Source: Nemopilema nomurai
Taxonomy: Eukaryota; Cnidaria; Scyphozoa; Rhizostomeae; Rhizostomatidae
Direction: 5' to 3'
Assembly: GCA_003864495.1 (NCBI GenBank)
Contig: ML133382.1
Span: 414,727-478,726 of the forward strand
DNA: 64,000 nt
Shown: positions 25,801 through 37,430 of the stretch, in pieces
Position numbering within the stretch: the first letter of the stretch is position 1
Layout: every line of letters begins with the position of its first letter
Position numbers and translations under genes: made by a program
The notes under the pieces: model-generated
Told to the model about the DNA's origin: nothing
Database searches by the model: none
Seen by the model: only the letters and a program-made list of their open reading frames with translations

Positions 25801-27574
25801 AAAAAGATCCGGATAGGCAGTTATTTTTTTGGAACTACAAAATGTTACAAATTCTTATCACAGCAACGGTAATTATAATGAAGAACTGCGTCATTATGAT
25901 CTCGAGGGAGGTCACCTTAGAAACCCAGTAGCTAGAAGCCAGGATGTTTTGATGTGTTTGCCTTGGGTTTTTACGAAGCTCTTTTTTATAACGATTCCAA
26001 GTTTTACTAAAGCATTTTTTAAATTATTTTTGTCATAGATGAACACCGTCTGACTGAGAAAGAAAGCAAAGAGCTGGTGAAGTGGCTTGAAAGTACATTG
26101 GGCAAAGAAAAAGTTTTGAATGTCAAGGTGAGTCTACAGCATCCAATACTACAAGGTCATCCCATACTTCTATGGATAGGAAACGATAATGAAAATTGAA
26201 TCATTATTATTCGCTTCCATGTGATAGCATAATAACAAATTGTGGTATAGTGAATATAACAGATTGGGAAATAAGGTAAATAATAGTTGCTAGGAAGGAA
26301 GTATACTGTATTGTAATAAGTTATAATCAATTAGTTATATTTAATAAGTTTTAGTAAAATGTTATAGTTATAAGTTATAGTAATAAGTTTTGAATTACGG
26401 TAGGACTGTTACTCGATATTTTTGCGCATGCCAAAGTGGGTATGACTACGTTTTTTGAGGAGCTGATTAAATATAAACTATGTTAGGAGATTTTGTTTTG
26501 TTACGAATGGAAATCCAATGCGCTGACATTGCATGCTTGTTTTGTTTACCAAGGTGTCCGAGAGGCTGGCGTCGCACCCGGCCATGATCACTGTACCGGA
26601 CATGGCCGCTGCCAGACGCTGGCTGAAGTTCATCAAAACTGGACCGAATGCCGACTTGCAGAAAATCAGATACGATATCCTGCAAGCAACGTTGGAAATC
26701 AACCCGAGGTTATTTTCCGGTTTTCTATGATATTGTGTCACCGAGTTCTTGGCGACTACACAGAAAATGCGAGTTCAATAAATCTAACGTTTTATTAAAT
26801 TTTACAATAACATTTCTTTCATATATAGATCAAAATATGATTCTTGAGTATATATAGATCAGACCATGAAAAAGGGCCCTTTCTGTGATTTTTATTTACG
26901 ATATCAGCCTTGATGTTGTATTTGAAATGTTGACCTATCTTTCAGCCATGAAATTATTAAATCATTGGATGCTTTAAAGACAAAGGACCCAACTGTTGCA
27001 TCACTCCTTGCTAATCAGGTGAGCTTTTTGAGTAAAGATACCAGGGTATGACAAGCTTACATACGGAAAATTAAGGGATGAAGTTAGAGGCATGTCAGGT
27101 AGCGAAGCCAATGCACAAACATGATTTGTGACTAACACCTTTTTGGGATATGTTAAATCAGAAAATTAGAAATTTGGGACATGCGGTCAATGATGTGTTA
27201 AATTATGTCATGCTCTTCAGGGACATAATGACCTACTGCATTCTGACGCAGAAAATGCTGTTTTGTGCCAGTCAAATGATTTGTCTCTTCTTTTTACCTT
27301 CGACCCTAAAGGAATTTTATTGGTTTTGTCACTTTAATACTTTAATAATACTATGCCTCTTCCGATTTTTTTTGCTGTAGTGCTGTTTGTTTTTGTTTTT
27401 GTTTTTTGTTCTAAAAAACTTCATGCTCCTTTTATTTGAAAGGTGTTCGACAATGCATTGATCGTGGCAGGCCTGTTGGACGATCCCAGAGAAATGGTCG
27501 GTAGACTGAACACACTGCTCAGCAAAACTCTAGAAAAACTAAATGACGACAAAGAGCCATCCAGCGCAAGCTAA
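16841..27574 (+). CDS. TRAP1: TRAP1, mitochondrial HSP90-family chaperone (complete, 15 exons, 755 aa)
   Basis: Exons: 16841-17060, 17773-17837, 20816-20873, 21369-21451, 22231-22622, 22784-22893, 23308-23381, 23689-23736, 24250-24821, 24963-25020, 25337-25475, 26039-26127, 26554-26708, 26946-27018, 27443-27574 (TAA). They total 2268 nt, in frame throughout. Residues 1-90 form an Arg/Ser-rich presequence ending TARCMSST, where human TRAP1 has RLFSTQT. The GHKL ATPase domain shows the N-box with catalytic Glu147 ([13 protein letters not shown]), DYGVGM (193-198) and GQFGVGF (237-243). The middle domain has [13 protein letters not shown] and [16 protein letters not shown]; the C-terminal domain ends [20 protein letters not shown]. 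Family role: ATP-dependent folding and control of respiratory-chain and permeability-pore clients in the matrix. Human TRAP1 is 704 residues; the excess is mainly in the leader. The intron after 22893 uses a GC donor. The first two exons are less conserved but phase and motif both fit. Confidence 0.95.
18112..18369 (+). CDS. Possible alternative 3'-terminal exon of TRAP1, or exon of a nested gene
   Basis: An acceptor (ACTCACTTGTAG, to 18111) precedes an 85-codon frame ending in TAG (18367-18369). It starts in phase 0, exactly the phase in which TRAP1 exon 2 ends at 17837, so exons 1 and 2 plus this exon would encode a 180-residue protein with the same mitochondrial presequence and no ATPase domain. 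The predicted tail is acidic and hydrophilic ([20 protein letters not shown], then [18 protein letters not shown]). An AATAAA lies downstream at 19259-19264. I recognise no family. Alternatives are an independent small gene sharing the leader, or a chance frame. The phase match and the composition favour real coding. Confidence 0.45.
   Translation, partial: NIICGNGLKNDGTINGDEGDNKKSAATDTALEKSRGEEEDFWLKMCSNQDPNDNTILPDAYFSKGRLEAQDGFNSPPDNFSPEHD
18370..20815. other. Rest of TRAP1 intron 2; no further exon seen
   Basis: AT-rich sequence with short local duplications (for example two copies of a CTTTATGTTCA unit at about 19848-19878). No other family-matching exon was found. A short ATG frame at 20182 is not phase-compatible with TRAP1 exon 3. 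Confidence 0.5.
19259..19264 (+). promoter_or_regulatory. Possible polyadenylation signal AATAAA for the alternative TRAP1 exon
   Basis: AATAAA lies about 890 bases after the stop codon at 18369, within TRAP1 intron 2. It is relevant only if the alternative terminal exon is used. Confidence 0.3.
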
Positions 27575-27741
27575 TATTTAAGTGACGTGTATATCCAATG
27601 TAGTTTTTCCTTTTAGAATTGTCGAGTTTTTTACGCGAGTTTTTTCTCCTTGCACGTGCTCTATTGCTGTCATGCAGTTAGTCTCGACCAAAATGTCTCA
27701 TCAGAGTTATTGAGTAAACATCAGATTATTAGAAAAGAAGT

Positions 27742-27747
27742 CAATAA
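27742..27747 (+). promoter_or_regulatory. Polyadenylation signal AATAAA of TRAP1
   Basis: AATAAA occurs 168 bases after the TRAP1 stop codon and is followed by a T-rich tract, which is a normal 3' end arrangement. Confidence 0.65.
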
Positions 27748-28392
27748 ACTTCATGGTGGCTTTAATTTCTTGTTTTGGTGTTTTCCAATAACTTCTGGCT
27801 TCTGATGTTAATACAGAACATAACGAATACTCAGGCATCTCAAGCAACCCAACGTCAAAATACATCCTTTATATGTCATGCTCTTGAAAGCACTCATTTG
27901 AAGATCCATGTCTCGTATTTTCATTTTGCTTAGAATATGCTTCGAGGGTTTGGCGAAACTACAGTAAAGCTTCATTGAATCTCCAAAATATTTACTTACT
28001 CGTGAAAAGAAGACGTGGCTATTGTTTCTAAACGCAAAACCAAAATCGTCTTTTTCATGCAACTCCATTTTTTCATGTTTCGGGATAGGCTTTTTATTTA
28101 ATACTTCCTCGATTCCCCAAAATTTCCTCACCCCGCCACAATTAAATTTGGCTCTCCTTGTTTGATACAAGCATTATTATTATTTCTATAATCAGGATGT
28201 TGTGAACAGTCTTGTATGTTCTCAGTTCCACGCAGAATGGACTGAGAAGAGAGAGGATACCCTTACGTATCTAAACCCATTTTAAACATCATAAGATATG
28301 GAGACAAAAAGAGCGATAAGAAAAACCAATCATAGCGACGTTCGTTAAATATTGTCTTTAGGTCGAGAGAAGGAGTTCAGTGGTCTGCCTTC

Positions 28393-28557
28393 ACCCCTTT
28401 GCAACTGTACCCGTTTGTGACTGCACCCCTTTGCAACTGTACCCCTCTGCGACAGCAACCCTTTGCAACTGTACCCCTTTGCGACTGCACCCCTCTTCGG
28501 CTGCACCCATTTGCGACTGTACCCCTTTGCGACTGTACCCCTTTCGACTGCACCCCC
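28393..28557. repeat. Minisatellite, 16-bp unit, about 10 copies
   Basis: About ten imperfect copies of ACCCCTTTGCGACTGT run head to tail, with variants such as GCAACTGT and GCGACTGC. The array ends about 130 bases before the RCE1 start codon, so it sits in the probable promoter or 5' leader. Apparent open frames across it are a result of the repeat. Confidence 0.9.
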
Positions 28558-28688
28558 TCATAAAATGTTGGCCTCGTTTACGGGTGGAATCTGGACTCTG
28601 CTCCGTGATCTGGAACCGACCGGTGTGATACTAAAAGCAAAGGCTCCATGTTGGTGATGTGTGTACATTTGTACCATCAGGGAAGAAA

Positions 28689-31600
28689 ATGCTTAGTCCA
28701 GGTGCCATCGTTAGGAAGTTCCTAGACCCAATCAGTTTTGAGACGACAAGTAAATTTCATGCCGTTGTTTATTCTTCAATACTGGCATTGCTGTATGTTG
28801 GCAGTCTGTACATGAACAAATCCCCCTTTCCGCGGTAAGATTTCGTTCCACTTATGTAAGCTAACTGGAGGATCGTTAGACTTTACGCCCTTGAAATAAG
28901 ACTCTGCTAGCTAGAATGTAGTTTTTGTAGAGGAATAATAAAGTTAAGTGAAAACGTTCTGTTAGGACCGAAAAATACTGCATACATTGCACAGATTTTT
29001 TTATCAAGGTCAAGCAGCTAGCTAGCCAAAGCCCACAGTTTTGTCGTTTGTCGTTATATACTGAATATTTATGTTGTAGTGATCACCCCACAACTGTGCT
29101 GAAGCGTTTTAAGGGGGTGCTTTTTGCCTCACTGACAGCCCCAGTGCTGGTATTTCTATGGAGTGATGGAATTCAGAAACGATCGGTATTTTATGATTTT
29201 TTGTGCTTGTTATGACTTCCTTTTTGTTGCAAAAACAATCTAGGCGACATACTAGGACATGCATCTGAACATTGAAAACAAATGACGTTTTCTGCGGTCT
29301 AGATTAATAACACAATAAAAAGTTAGAACAAAATAAAAAGTCTGTCTATTAATAACTTAAGATGAGCTTATTTTGACTGAGAAGTTTATCATTTAATTTA
29401 AACATTTTCTAACAGCCTAGGAAGCAAGGTCATTAATTTGAAAGGTTTTATTTGTTTGGAATTTCTTGACATTTTAATGCTTAAAAGTGTGAAAACTATA
29501 TTGCTAAATGTGAATAAAAACTAATATGGAAGGACTATATTTCTTTATTTAGTAGAGTATATACAATATTGCACAATATGTTTCATGAAAGTTTTTCAAT
29601 AGAATCATTCATGTAAGACCAACAGCTTAAAGTATTTACATGTGATTTTTCTGTAATTTCCAGCAGAATGTAAGCTATAATGTCTTTCATTGGCTTGGTG
29701 TCCACACAAACAGTATCTGTGCTGCATCTTTTTTGCCATTAGTTCTAACTATGGTAAGATTACTTTTTACTTTTTCAAAAAAGCCATTCTAGTTTTTTCT
29801 AAAAAGCAATATCCACTCTTCCATCTTTAGAGAAATCCCTTCACTTTGGTTCTTTGAAGCTTCAACTTTTTTCAGCAGTTGAAATTTAGCAGGTGAAAAG
29901 ATTTTTTTAACTTCATTGGTACAGTAATGCCTCCCCCCCCCCCCCCAAAGAAAAATTAATTTTAAATCCATGTTATGCTCACATGAACTGTAAGAACAAG
30001 CTTTGGAATAAAGAAAAAGCATACAATGCTGATTTTAATGATAGTCAGGTAATTTATTCCCCCTAAAACTGGAGGTTAGTTCTTTTTTTATTCTATTATG
30101 ATTTATTTATGCTTAATTTCTAGGTGCTATTCCTGGGCCCTATTATGCAGCTCATTTTCAATAAAAATGATGATGAACAGGTAACACACAGTGAGTGGTT
30201 CTCAAATATGACTTAGTACATTTCATGTTGTAAATGGTAGTCCACTTCTATTGGACAACATAGTATTTTGGTTTCATCCACAGCATGGTCACAGTTGAAG
30301 TTTATTTGTTACAATATTTATATAAAAGTTAGAAATGGATACAAAATCAAGATTCAAAGTATATGCTAGTTGTCAAAATACAGAATAACTTAACAGTAAT
30401 TTAACAACTTTTAAAGCGCAAATTATTTTTAGACAGGGTAGTTTATCTTATTTCTCAACACATTTCATCCATTTTTAAGGCTAAAAGATAGCAATCAGTT
30501 TTACTGTAATGACAGCATAGCTTATTCAAATAACAATTTAATGCATATATTCTGCATTTGTCTTAAATTCTTACCCAATAAGACATGAATTGTACACAGC
30601 TATGATAATTGTTTTCAGCCAGTAGTACTTGTTCAACCATTTTAAGTTCAATTAGAAATAACAATTTTTTGTTTTATCTTGAGATTTGATATCAGTTTTT
30701 CTCTTTCAGGACCAAATATTCCACTAAAGACAAAGATGTTAATTTGTTTCAATGACATTGTTTGGTGGCGCAACTTTGTTGTGGTAGGTTTCTGATGATT
30801 CTTCATTAGGACTTTTACAACAGTATATACATTCAGCATTCAATGATTTAATATAGGAAATAACAGAAATTGCTAAAATATTTTATTTTGTTTTGTTTGG
30901 TTGTCTCTACCAAAATCTTAACATTTTTATTTCTTAATATCTGCACAGGCCCCTCTAACAGAAGAGTTTGTCTTCCGAGCCTGCATGCTTCCATTTCTAG
31001 TTCCAGCTTTTGGATGCCACATTTCCGTCTTACTGTGTCCAGCTTTTTTTGGCATTGGTAAGAAAGCATTCCAGAATCATTCTAGAATCATCAAAAGTTG
31101 TAGGATCATTCAATATTTTTGAAAAGCCTTTGTATTGCAATGTCTTTTATTGAATGAAAAAGTCCAAAACATCTGTAATAGAAACTCTATCTCACCAAGT
31201 TCCTCTGTTGATGTTTAGTTGAAAAGTTTATTCACAGACGAAACTTGTTTCAAACTTGAGTTGCTTTCATATCAAACAAAGTCCTTCAGTGCTCTTCCTA
31301 GTATACATTCATTTGCCACTGTAATCAAACATTCACACTGTTAACATAACATAGCATCATTTAAGTGAGCAGTGATATCAAGGTATTTTCCAATAGGTGT
31401 ACTAAGCGTCAATTTATATTTATTTAGCTCATGTTCACCATGCAATTGAAGGTGTAAGAATGGGGTTAAGCCTACAAACAGTCCTAATACGATCAGGTAG
31501 GTAAAAACATTGAAGCAATTTTACATGCCAGCGACAGGAGCATGCCAAGGCGCGCGATTATGAGAGAGGCCTGCACCTCAAGTGAATTGGATAACAATTG

Positions 31601-33283
31601 TAAGAGTAGCCATGCAGTTATAGAACAACTTGTGAAGTTCCATCCGATCTCTGAAAATATCAAAAGGTCTTTTTGATATCTCATTAAAATAACATAATTA
31701 TTAAATAAAATCTATGTACATTTGTAATATGTAATTTTTTTTCAAGACAAGTGGCTTGATGCCTGATTAAAGCATTTTATGATGTTAGGCATTGCAAGCA
31801 TGTAAAATTAATACATTTAAAACGATTCCAAGAAGTTTTCAATAATCAATTCTTGATTTAAATTTTGTTTGTGAAGTGAAGTTTACATGGCTTCTTCCAA
31901 CCAATGGCTAGAGAATAATCAACACTTTTTGTCAGTTTTTCAAATGGCATACACAACTGTATTTGGAGCTTACACCGCATTTCTATTTTTGAGAACAGGT
32001 AATTCTTTATTGTTTCTCATTGCTTATTCAATTGCTGCTCTTATTGTGTATGTGTAACACAGAGAAGCTTAACAAGTTCATGTTTTGAGGGACATCCTTA
32101 TTTTGATCAAAGTTTTAGAAGGAGCTACATGAATATGTTACATTTTATTATTTTGCCTTTCACCTGATTCTACAGACGGTAGACTCGGGAAATCAGACAT
32201 TTGACCACTAACCTTCATTTTTTTATGCTCTTCAATGGTTTTGTACCCTCCTTTTTATTGTGTTTAAAAGATTCCGTGATACTTATATAGATATCAGCAA
32301 ATTGTTGACAGCTCTTTATACACAATTGAATTATCTCACGGAATCTGGATTCTCCTAAAGATGTTGTCCTTTAACCGAATCACAATTAATTTGGGCAATA
32401 CGTCTTTTACAATTTTGATGCGGCTGCTCTCTTTCGGCAGAGGTTTTGGTCCTTATGCTCGTGGGACCATGCTGTTTTGTTTTATTGTAACTCTTATTGG
32501 TCAATTATAACCAACCACACGCTCTTCTTATCACCCCCTAGTGTTTCCGATCCGCATCTGGCTATCAGTCATCTTTTGGTTATTTTCCGACTTTTGTGTA
32601 CTCCGAGGAGTGTCGGACGAAAAAATTCTTTAAGTATGCAAAAACTAGTTCCGCTTTTCCTTGCCATTTTGAAGTTTTGTACCGCAAAGCACTTGTTCTC
32701 ATATCTCTCTTATGTCCATGCCTAAATTAGCAGTAATTATTTTTAGGTCATTTGCTAGGACCAGTTCTTTGTCATGCATTCTGCAATTTCATGGGATTTC
32801 CTGAATTTGACAGGATAGCATATTCTTCGTACCCAAAAAGTAAGTGCAATGTACCTCATACATACAGTGAAGTAACATATGTATCAATGCTTTCTTTCAG
32901 TTTCTGAGCAGTGCTGTCCTCGAGTCATTGCCATTGCATACATAACATCTTTAACTAACAATCTTCTTGTCGCTGGTTATTGAGTTAAAAAACAAGCTAC
33001 TGTCTCTTAATGGGAATAAATGGAAGAATACTAAGTATTTAAAGAGGGTTTTGTTCATGTCCTTATCAAAGAGTCAACATGGTATAGCTGGGCACATTTC
33101 GCGTTGTAGAATTAATGTAAATGCATTGCTTCCAACATCTGTGTAGGCGATCTGACGCCATCTAACTCTTTGTTTCCAGCTGTTGCCGTTTCATTTGTTG
33201 TTGGCCTCCTTTGTTTCTCTCTTGCACTGTTCCCGTTGACGGACCCAGCCTACTTTTCAAGCATCTACTGGAATGCCAGATAG
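28689..33283 (+). CDS. RCE1: RCE1, CAAX prenyl endoprotease 2 (complete, 10 exons, 306 aa)
   Basis: Exons: 28689-28834, 29080-29185, 29664-29753, 30124-30190, 30710-30783, 30949-31057, 31428-31496, 31936-31998, 32747-32839, 33180-33283 (TAG); total 921 nt, in frame. RCE1 is a multispanning ER membrane protease that removes the last three residues of prenylated CAAX proteins such as Ras. Visible landmarks: [18 protein letters not shown] near the N-terminus (human SYVGSLYVWKSELPRDHP), LGPIMQL, the catalytic EExxxR motif in [13 protein letters not shown] (Glu166, Glu167, Arg171), the first His motif AHVHH (199-202), [20 protein letters not shown], and the second His with Asn in PVLCHAFCN (His251, Asn255). 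Length is close to human (329). For exon 4 the donor after 30190 is required; the earlier GTAACA at 30181 would put the next exon out of frame. Confidence 0.96.
29933..29946. repeat. Homopolymer run of 14 C in RCE1 intron 3
   Basis: Fourteen cytosines lie between exon 3 and exon 4 of RCE1, equivalent to a G-run on the minus strand. Confidence 0.95.
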
Positions 33284-35040
33284 TTTGGTCAGGCCTTGGC
33301 CTGGTGTGTATCCCTTTTCATGGGAAGCACTCAATCTTATTGAGCCTTCCACGATCCTGTCTAGGCCCACCACAATCAGCCTAGCTTCGAAGACATGGTC
33401 TGCCTGTAAGACTTTTTAAGAAGATCTTAAGACTTTTAAGAAGATCTTTGATTGCTCCATGGATTCTTTCTGTCCCTGCTCGGGAGAAAAAGAGGACGGT
33501 TTCTACAAGTATTTACCTTCCTTGATTGTTAGCATGCCTCGGGACTCTGTGATAATACAGCTTACATTGAGATTCCCTGTAAGACATCAGAGACTGGTTT
33601 CATTAGATATAGTTGTATTACACTTTAATCTTTTTAACTGCCAATGTATATATGCATTTATCTAGAGTCCTTGTGAATACCTCATCACTCGCTAGCTATT
33701 CATGACATAAATTAGTTGGGTACTAAGTGTGACTCTGTCCCCCTTTGGTGGTGTTATGGCAGTTTAATCGTATTGCAGTCGTCGGTTGAATCCGTGTTGC
33801 ATTTTATCTCCCCTTTCTAAGGTCAAACGCTTTTCAAATGATTATCTAGAGAAATTTAAAGAAAACCAACTTTTTTGCGTATGATTTTAGTAAAAAAGCT
33901 ATTGTTTGTGTAGCAAGGAAGCCCTCTTGTTACCCGGCCTTATCCGGTAATGAAATCTGCCGATTCACAATTTGATTTCCAAGAAACATTGATTATATCA
34001 TCAGCAATGACCTACCATTGAGTATGGTCATAATATTCACTGCCATCTCCACCAAGATTCTGAACTATCCAAAGGGCCTACGCCAAATGAGTTGTTGAAT
34101 CCAGCATCATTTTTAGCCGGGAACCCTCTTTATACCTAGCGAGTCAGTCTCAATAGCCTTGAGCAGTTTTCAACTTCGACTGTACTCCCTCAAATGCCTG
34201 CTGCGAAAATTGTTGCTCACTTTTGCAGTCAAATTCTTTTTAATGTATTGTCACTTTTGATCCTCATTTTATCCTGGTTGTCACTCATTTTCCAGAAAAC
34301 TTTTAGAAAATTCACACCGATGTTTTTGACACACCTACTCGTTTCTCGTTTATAATCTAAATACTTGATGATGTTAAGAAAAAAATATTTATCCAATTGA
34401 ATATATATAATATATTTAGAAAAGAGTTTTTCCGTACTTTCATCCGTCATTCGTTCTGTTGGCTTCCAATCTCTCAGCAGCAATCACGTTTAACTGAGTA
34501 CAAGTATTGATTTCAAAGTTAATTCTTGACTTGTTGTTTTCTTCCATCGCCTGTATAGAATACGAATACTAAATAAATGCTTTTGCTGCCAGTCCTAAAA
34601 TCTGGTTAAATTATCGAGCACCTTTTGCACCTTTGGAACTGTTCCATTATCTGAACTGTTCAAACTTGCAGACATGAAAATAACTGATGTCTTTCAAGAA
34701 CTTTCTAAAGCGTTTGCTTTTCAAATATTCAAGAACAAGCAGCTCAGAATACTGCGTTGCGGCAGGCACATATGGAGAGCATTTTAAGGATGCCCAACAA
34801 ACATTATTAAACGAGAGTGTGCCAAAGATTCAGATTAACTAGAAAAGGCGAAGAATTATCCAATTTCATGACCATCTTAATTTCGCTCTCATTCAACATT
34901 ATTATTAATTACATTTCACTGTTGCAATCTGTTAAAATGCTACAAAATTTGAAATCAAGTCAATTGTGAAATAATAACATACTTGACAGCAAAGGTAAAA
35001 AGGACTAATGGCCTATCATTTTGCATGCAGTGGCCTTTCC
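33284..35040. other. Convergent intergenic region, RCE1 and trehalase 3' ends; no gene seen
   Basis: Contains the 3' untranslated regions of both convergent genes. A short tandem duplication of an AAGACTTTTAAGAAGATCTT-like unit lies at about 33407-33449. An AATAAA on the plus strand lies at 34572-34577, far from RCE1. Confidence 0.5.
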
Positions 35041-36852
35041 CTATCGCGGGCTTATCAGCAGCGCCACGAGTGCAACCAGTGCCAACAGAGCATCCGTGAA
35101 CCGCACCGACCCTGGCGCACTGCTCTTGGGGTGTTTGTACTCTGGCGCCTTCAGCCGGTGTCCGTAGCGATCCAGAAACTGAAGCACGACACCGTTTGTC
35201 CACCCGAACCCCACCTGCACCCCGTATTCTCCGCCATGGCCAGGTTTGCCCCGTATTTTCGCGTCATACTTCTCATACATGTGACCAGTCTGCTTCCAGC
35301 TCAAGTAGTTCGTTTCAATCCACTTCTTAGCCAATTCGAACGCAAGATCCTGACTGGTCACGTTGCCTGCCTTTCTAAGCGCGTCCTCCATCATGTCCTG
35401 TAGGGGGGGCCAGGCATTCGGGAAGTCCCATTGCTCGCCCGTCTCATTTAATGTTGTCGGCACTCCGCCGGGGTAATCAAGGACCCCCTGCCTCTTTATG
35501 GATCTGATGGCCTCCTTTGCACGAGTTGCGTTGTTTCCATAGCAATCAGCCCAGATGGGAGATATGTTGGAAACGTAGAATGCACTGCGCTGCTGTTTAA
35601 GCTTGATATCGAAATCCAACCATTGCTTTTGGTTTTCGTTCCAAAATACTTCATCGATGGTTGCAGCCCGGTGTTGGTAGGCCGCCTCAAACTGCTTCCT
35701 TTTCCCACTGTCTCCACCTGCCGCGTGCATTTCACCGAGGGATTTCTCCACCTTGCACAGAATGGAATTCAAGTCAACTGGAATGATGTCCCGTGTCTTT
35801 ATCGACATCATTTTCATCGCATGCTTTCCTGAATAGGCGAACCAGCGCGAAGAGAAGTCCCATCCACTCTCAGCTGCAGACGCTATGTGGGCGTACAATT
35901 GTTTCCTTTCAGTTCCGTTGTGAATTTCGGCCTTCTCGATAGTCTCCACGTCGTTCCAGTACGACTCCGGGCGGGGGTACCCCATAGGAGTCGAGTATCT
36001 GCTCACAGCATAGGACTTGGCGAATCCGTGCATCTTATCAAGGGTTACCGAGCGATTTTTCATCCAAAACTGGTATTCTTTCTCGAGATAGGGCAGCGAC
36101 TCAGCTAGAAATTTAGTGTCGTTGGTTTTCTTCCAATATTCGTAAACCATCAGCGATAGAAATGGGGGTTGACTTCGATTCAAATAATATACGCGTCCTC
36201 CATTTGGCACAAAGCCCTGGTCTTTCACTAAAGCGATGAAGTTTTGCAGCATCCCCTTCACCGTCTCGGCCATACCACTCAGAAGAAGGCCATTAATCAC
36301 CCAGTACGTATCCCAGTAATAAAACTCCCTGAATCTTCCCCCTGGTACAACAAATGGCTTCTCCGAATATATTAGCGAGTATCTATCTGGATTCATCTTA
36401 ACTTCGGACTTCATTTTTCGGTTCAAAAGTTTCCATCTCCTGTGAATGTCTTTCGCCCAGTCTCTTAATTCTGTGTCCTTGATTTTCGACAAGATTGGCG
36501 GGTCCTCCGACCAGTCTGATGGCTGAACGCTGGTCAATTCGGTACCAGCATCGTAAAAATACTGCTGCACCGCCTTTTTTATATCGGCTGCGCTCTTCTG
36601 TCCGGCAATTGCATTCTTGAGAGGCGTCACAATGTTGGTACGATCGTCCCTCATGGGCATGTCAACAAACGTCTTCGCGTCCCCAAACGCTTTGGACATT
36701 TGGACAGACTTGAGCAAGTCACCCTTACAGTAGACTTCATCTTGACAAGCATCAATGTAGTGGTCGTCTGTTGCTGCTAGGACGAATGTAGCATGCGCTA
36801 TCGCATAGAAGCAAAGCAAGGTACGCCACATGTTGGAATAATTGGCGCGCAC
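35041..36852 (-). CDS. TREH: Trehalase (GH37), intronless, secreted and probably GPI-anchored
   Basis: A single uninterrupted frame of 603 codons on the minus strand. It hydrolyses alpha,alpha-trehalose to two glucoses at the cell surface (family knowledge). Residues 1-26 form a signal peptide (hydrophobic LLCFYAIAHATFVLA); an alternative start is Met8, directly before the hydrophobic core. Trehalase signature 1 is PGGRFREFYYWDTY (170-183) and signature 2 is QWDFPNAWPP (474-483). The expected GH37 catalytic acid and base positions are Asp332 in SGWDFSSRW and Glu542 in GGEYGVQVGFGW. The last 17 residues or so are hydrophobic (ALLALVALVALLI) after a small-residue stretch, fitting a GPI signal as in mammalian TREH. 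Every other complete gene here has 10-15 exons, so lack of introns is odd and may mark retroposition or an old intron-poor lineage. Base composition is visibly richer in G+C than surroundings. Confidence 0.95.
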   Translation of the reverse strand: MRANYSNMWRTLLCFYAIAHATFVLAATDDHYIDACQDEVYCKGDLLKSVQMSKAFGDAKTFVDMPMRDDRTNIVTPLKNAIAGQKSAADIKKAVQQYFYDAGTELTSVQPSDWSEDPPILSKIKDTELRDWAKDIHRRWKLLNRKMKSEVKMNPDRYSLIYSEKPFVVPGGRFREFYYWDTYWVINGLLLSGMAETVKGMLQNFIALVKDQGFVPNGGRVYYLNRSQPPFLSLMVYEYWKKTNDTKFLAESLPYLEKEYQFWMKNRSVTLDKMHGFAKSYAVSRYSTPMGYPRPESYWNDVETIEKAEIHNGTERKQLYAHIASAAESGWDFSSRWFAYSGKHAMKMMSIKTRDIIPVDLNSILCKVEKSLGEMHAAGGDSGKRKQFEAAYQHRAATIDEVFWNENQKQWLDFDIKLKQQRSAFYVSNISPIWADCYGNNATRAKEAIRSIKRQGVLDYPGGVPTTLNETGEQWDFPNAWPPLQDMMEDALRKAGNVTSQDLAFELAKKWIETNYLSWKQTGHMYEKYDAKIRGKPGHGGEYGVQVGFGWTNGVVLQFLDRYGHRLKAPEYKHPKSSAPGSVRFTDALLALVALVALLISPR

Positions 36853-37430
36853 AACAACGGAATCTTTTCAGATCAAATATCCTGGCAGGGGTGCGAAATG
36901 GGTTCGTTGGGACCAGTGGCGACCAAGCGTTCTCAGGTCGGGGGGTCGGTAGTGAAATGACGCCCCTTCAAAATAGAATATGAAGCAGTGGCGGGTGAAG
37001 GGTATGATTTTTAGACATCAGCGGTAAGAAAGGTCCGTTGGGGATCCCCCATGCAAAAATTCGCGAGTAAGCTCTTCAGGATTGGACGAAAATGCATTCA
37101 ATGAATAGCTATTTCATCTCCAACTCGTTTTGAGTATACATGCGAAGGAAAGAATATATACAAAGAATATCCAATATTTTAACAAATAAAAGCTCCCAAA
37201 TAAATGTCTTGAGAAAGACCAAAAATGACCATTGACATCACTGGACATTATGCTCTACAGATCAGCAGAACGTTGCAGAAATTAAAATCGAAAATTAGAA
37301 AAAGTTTCAAGAGTAATGCGAAATCATAAATTACGTTCCAACTGCCAGAGGGATGTAATGTTGACTTCCTTCAATAGTCATACTTATGTACAGAAGCTTC
37401 GCTGCCCAAGTCATAACTAGACATAAGTCC
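36853..37430. other. Trehalase 5' flank; no gene seen
   Basis: Presumed promoter region of the minus-strand trehalase gene. No conserved element was identified. Confidence 0.45.

Noticed and set aside
27808..28170. Minus-strand 120-codon frame between TRAP1 and RCE1
   Set aside because: Lies in the TRAP1 3' flank with no motif or partner exon; probably chance.
28380..28657. Two overlapping plus-strand frames rich in Cys, Pro and Leu
   Set aside because: Both are read through the 16-bp minisatellite; the periodic peptide reflects the DNA repeat.
30124..30180. RCE1 exon 4 ending at the GTAACA donor at 30181
   Set aside because: Joining there reads into a stop in exon 5; the GTGAGT donor at 30191 restores the frame and the family sequence.
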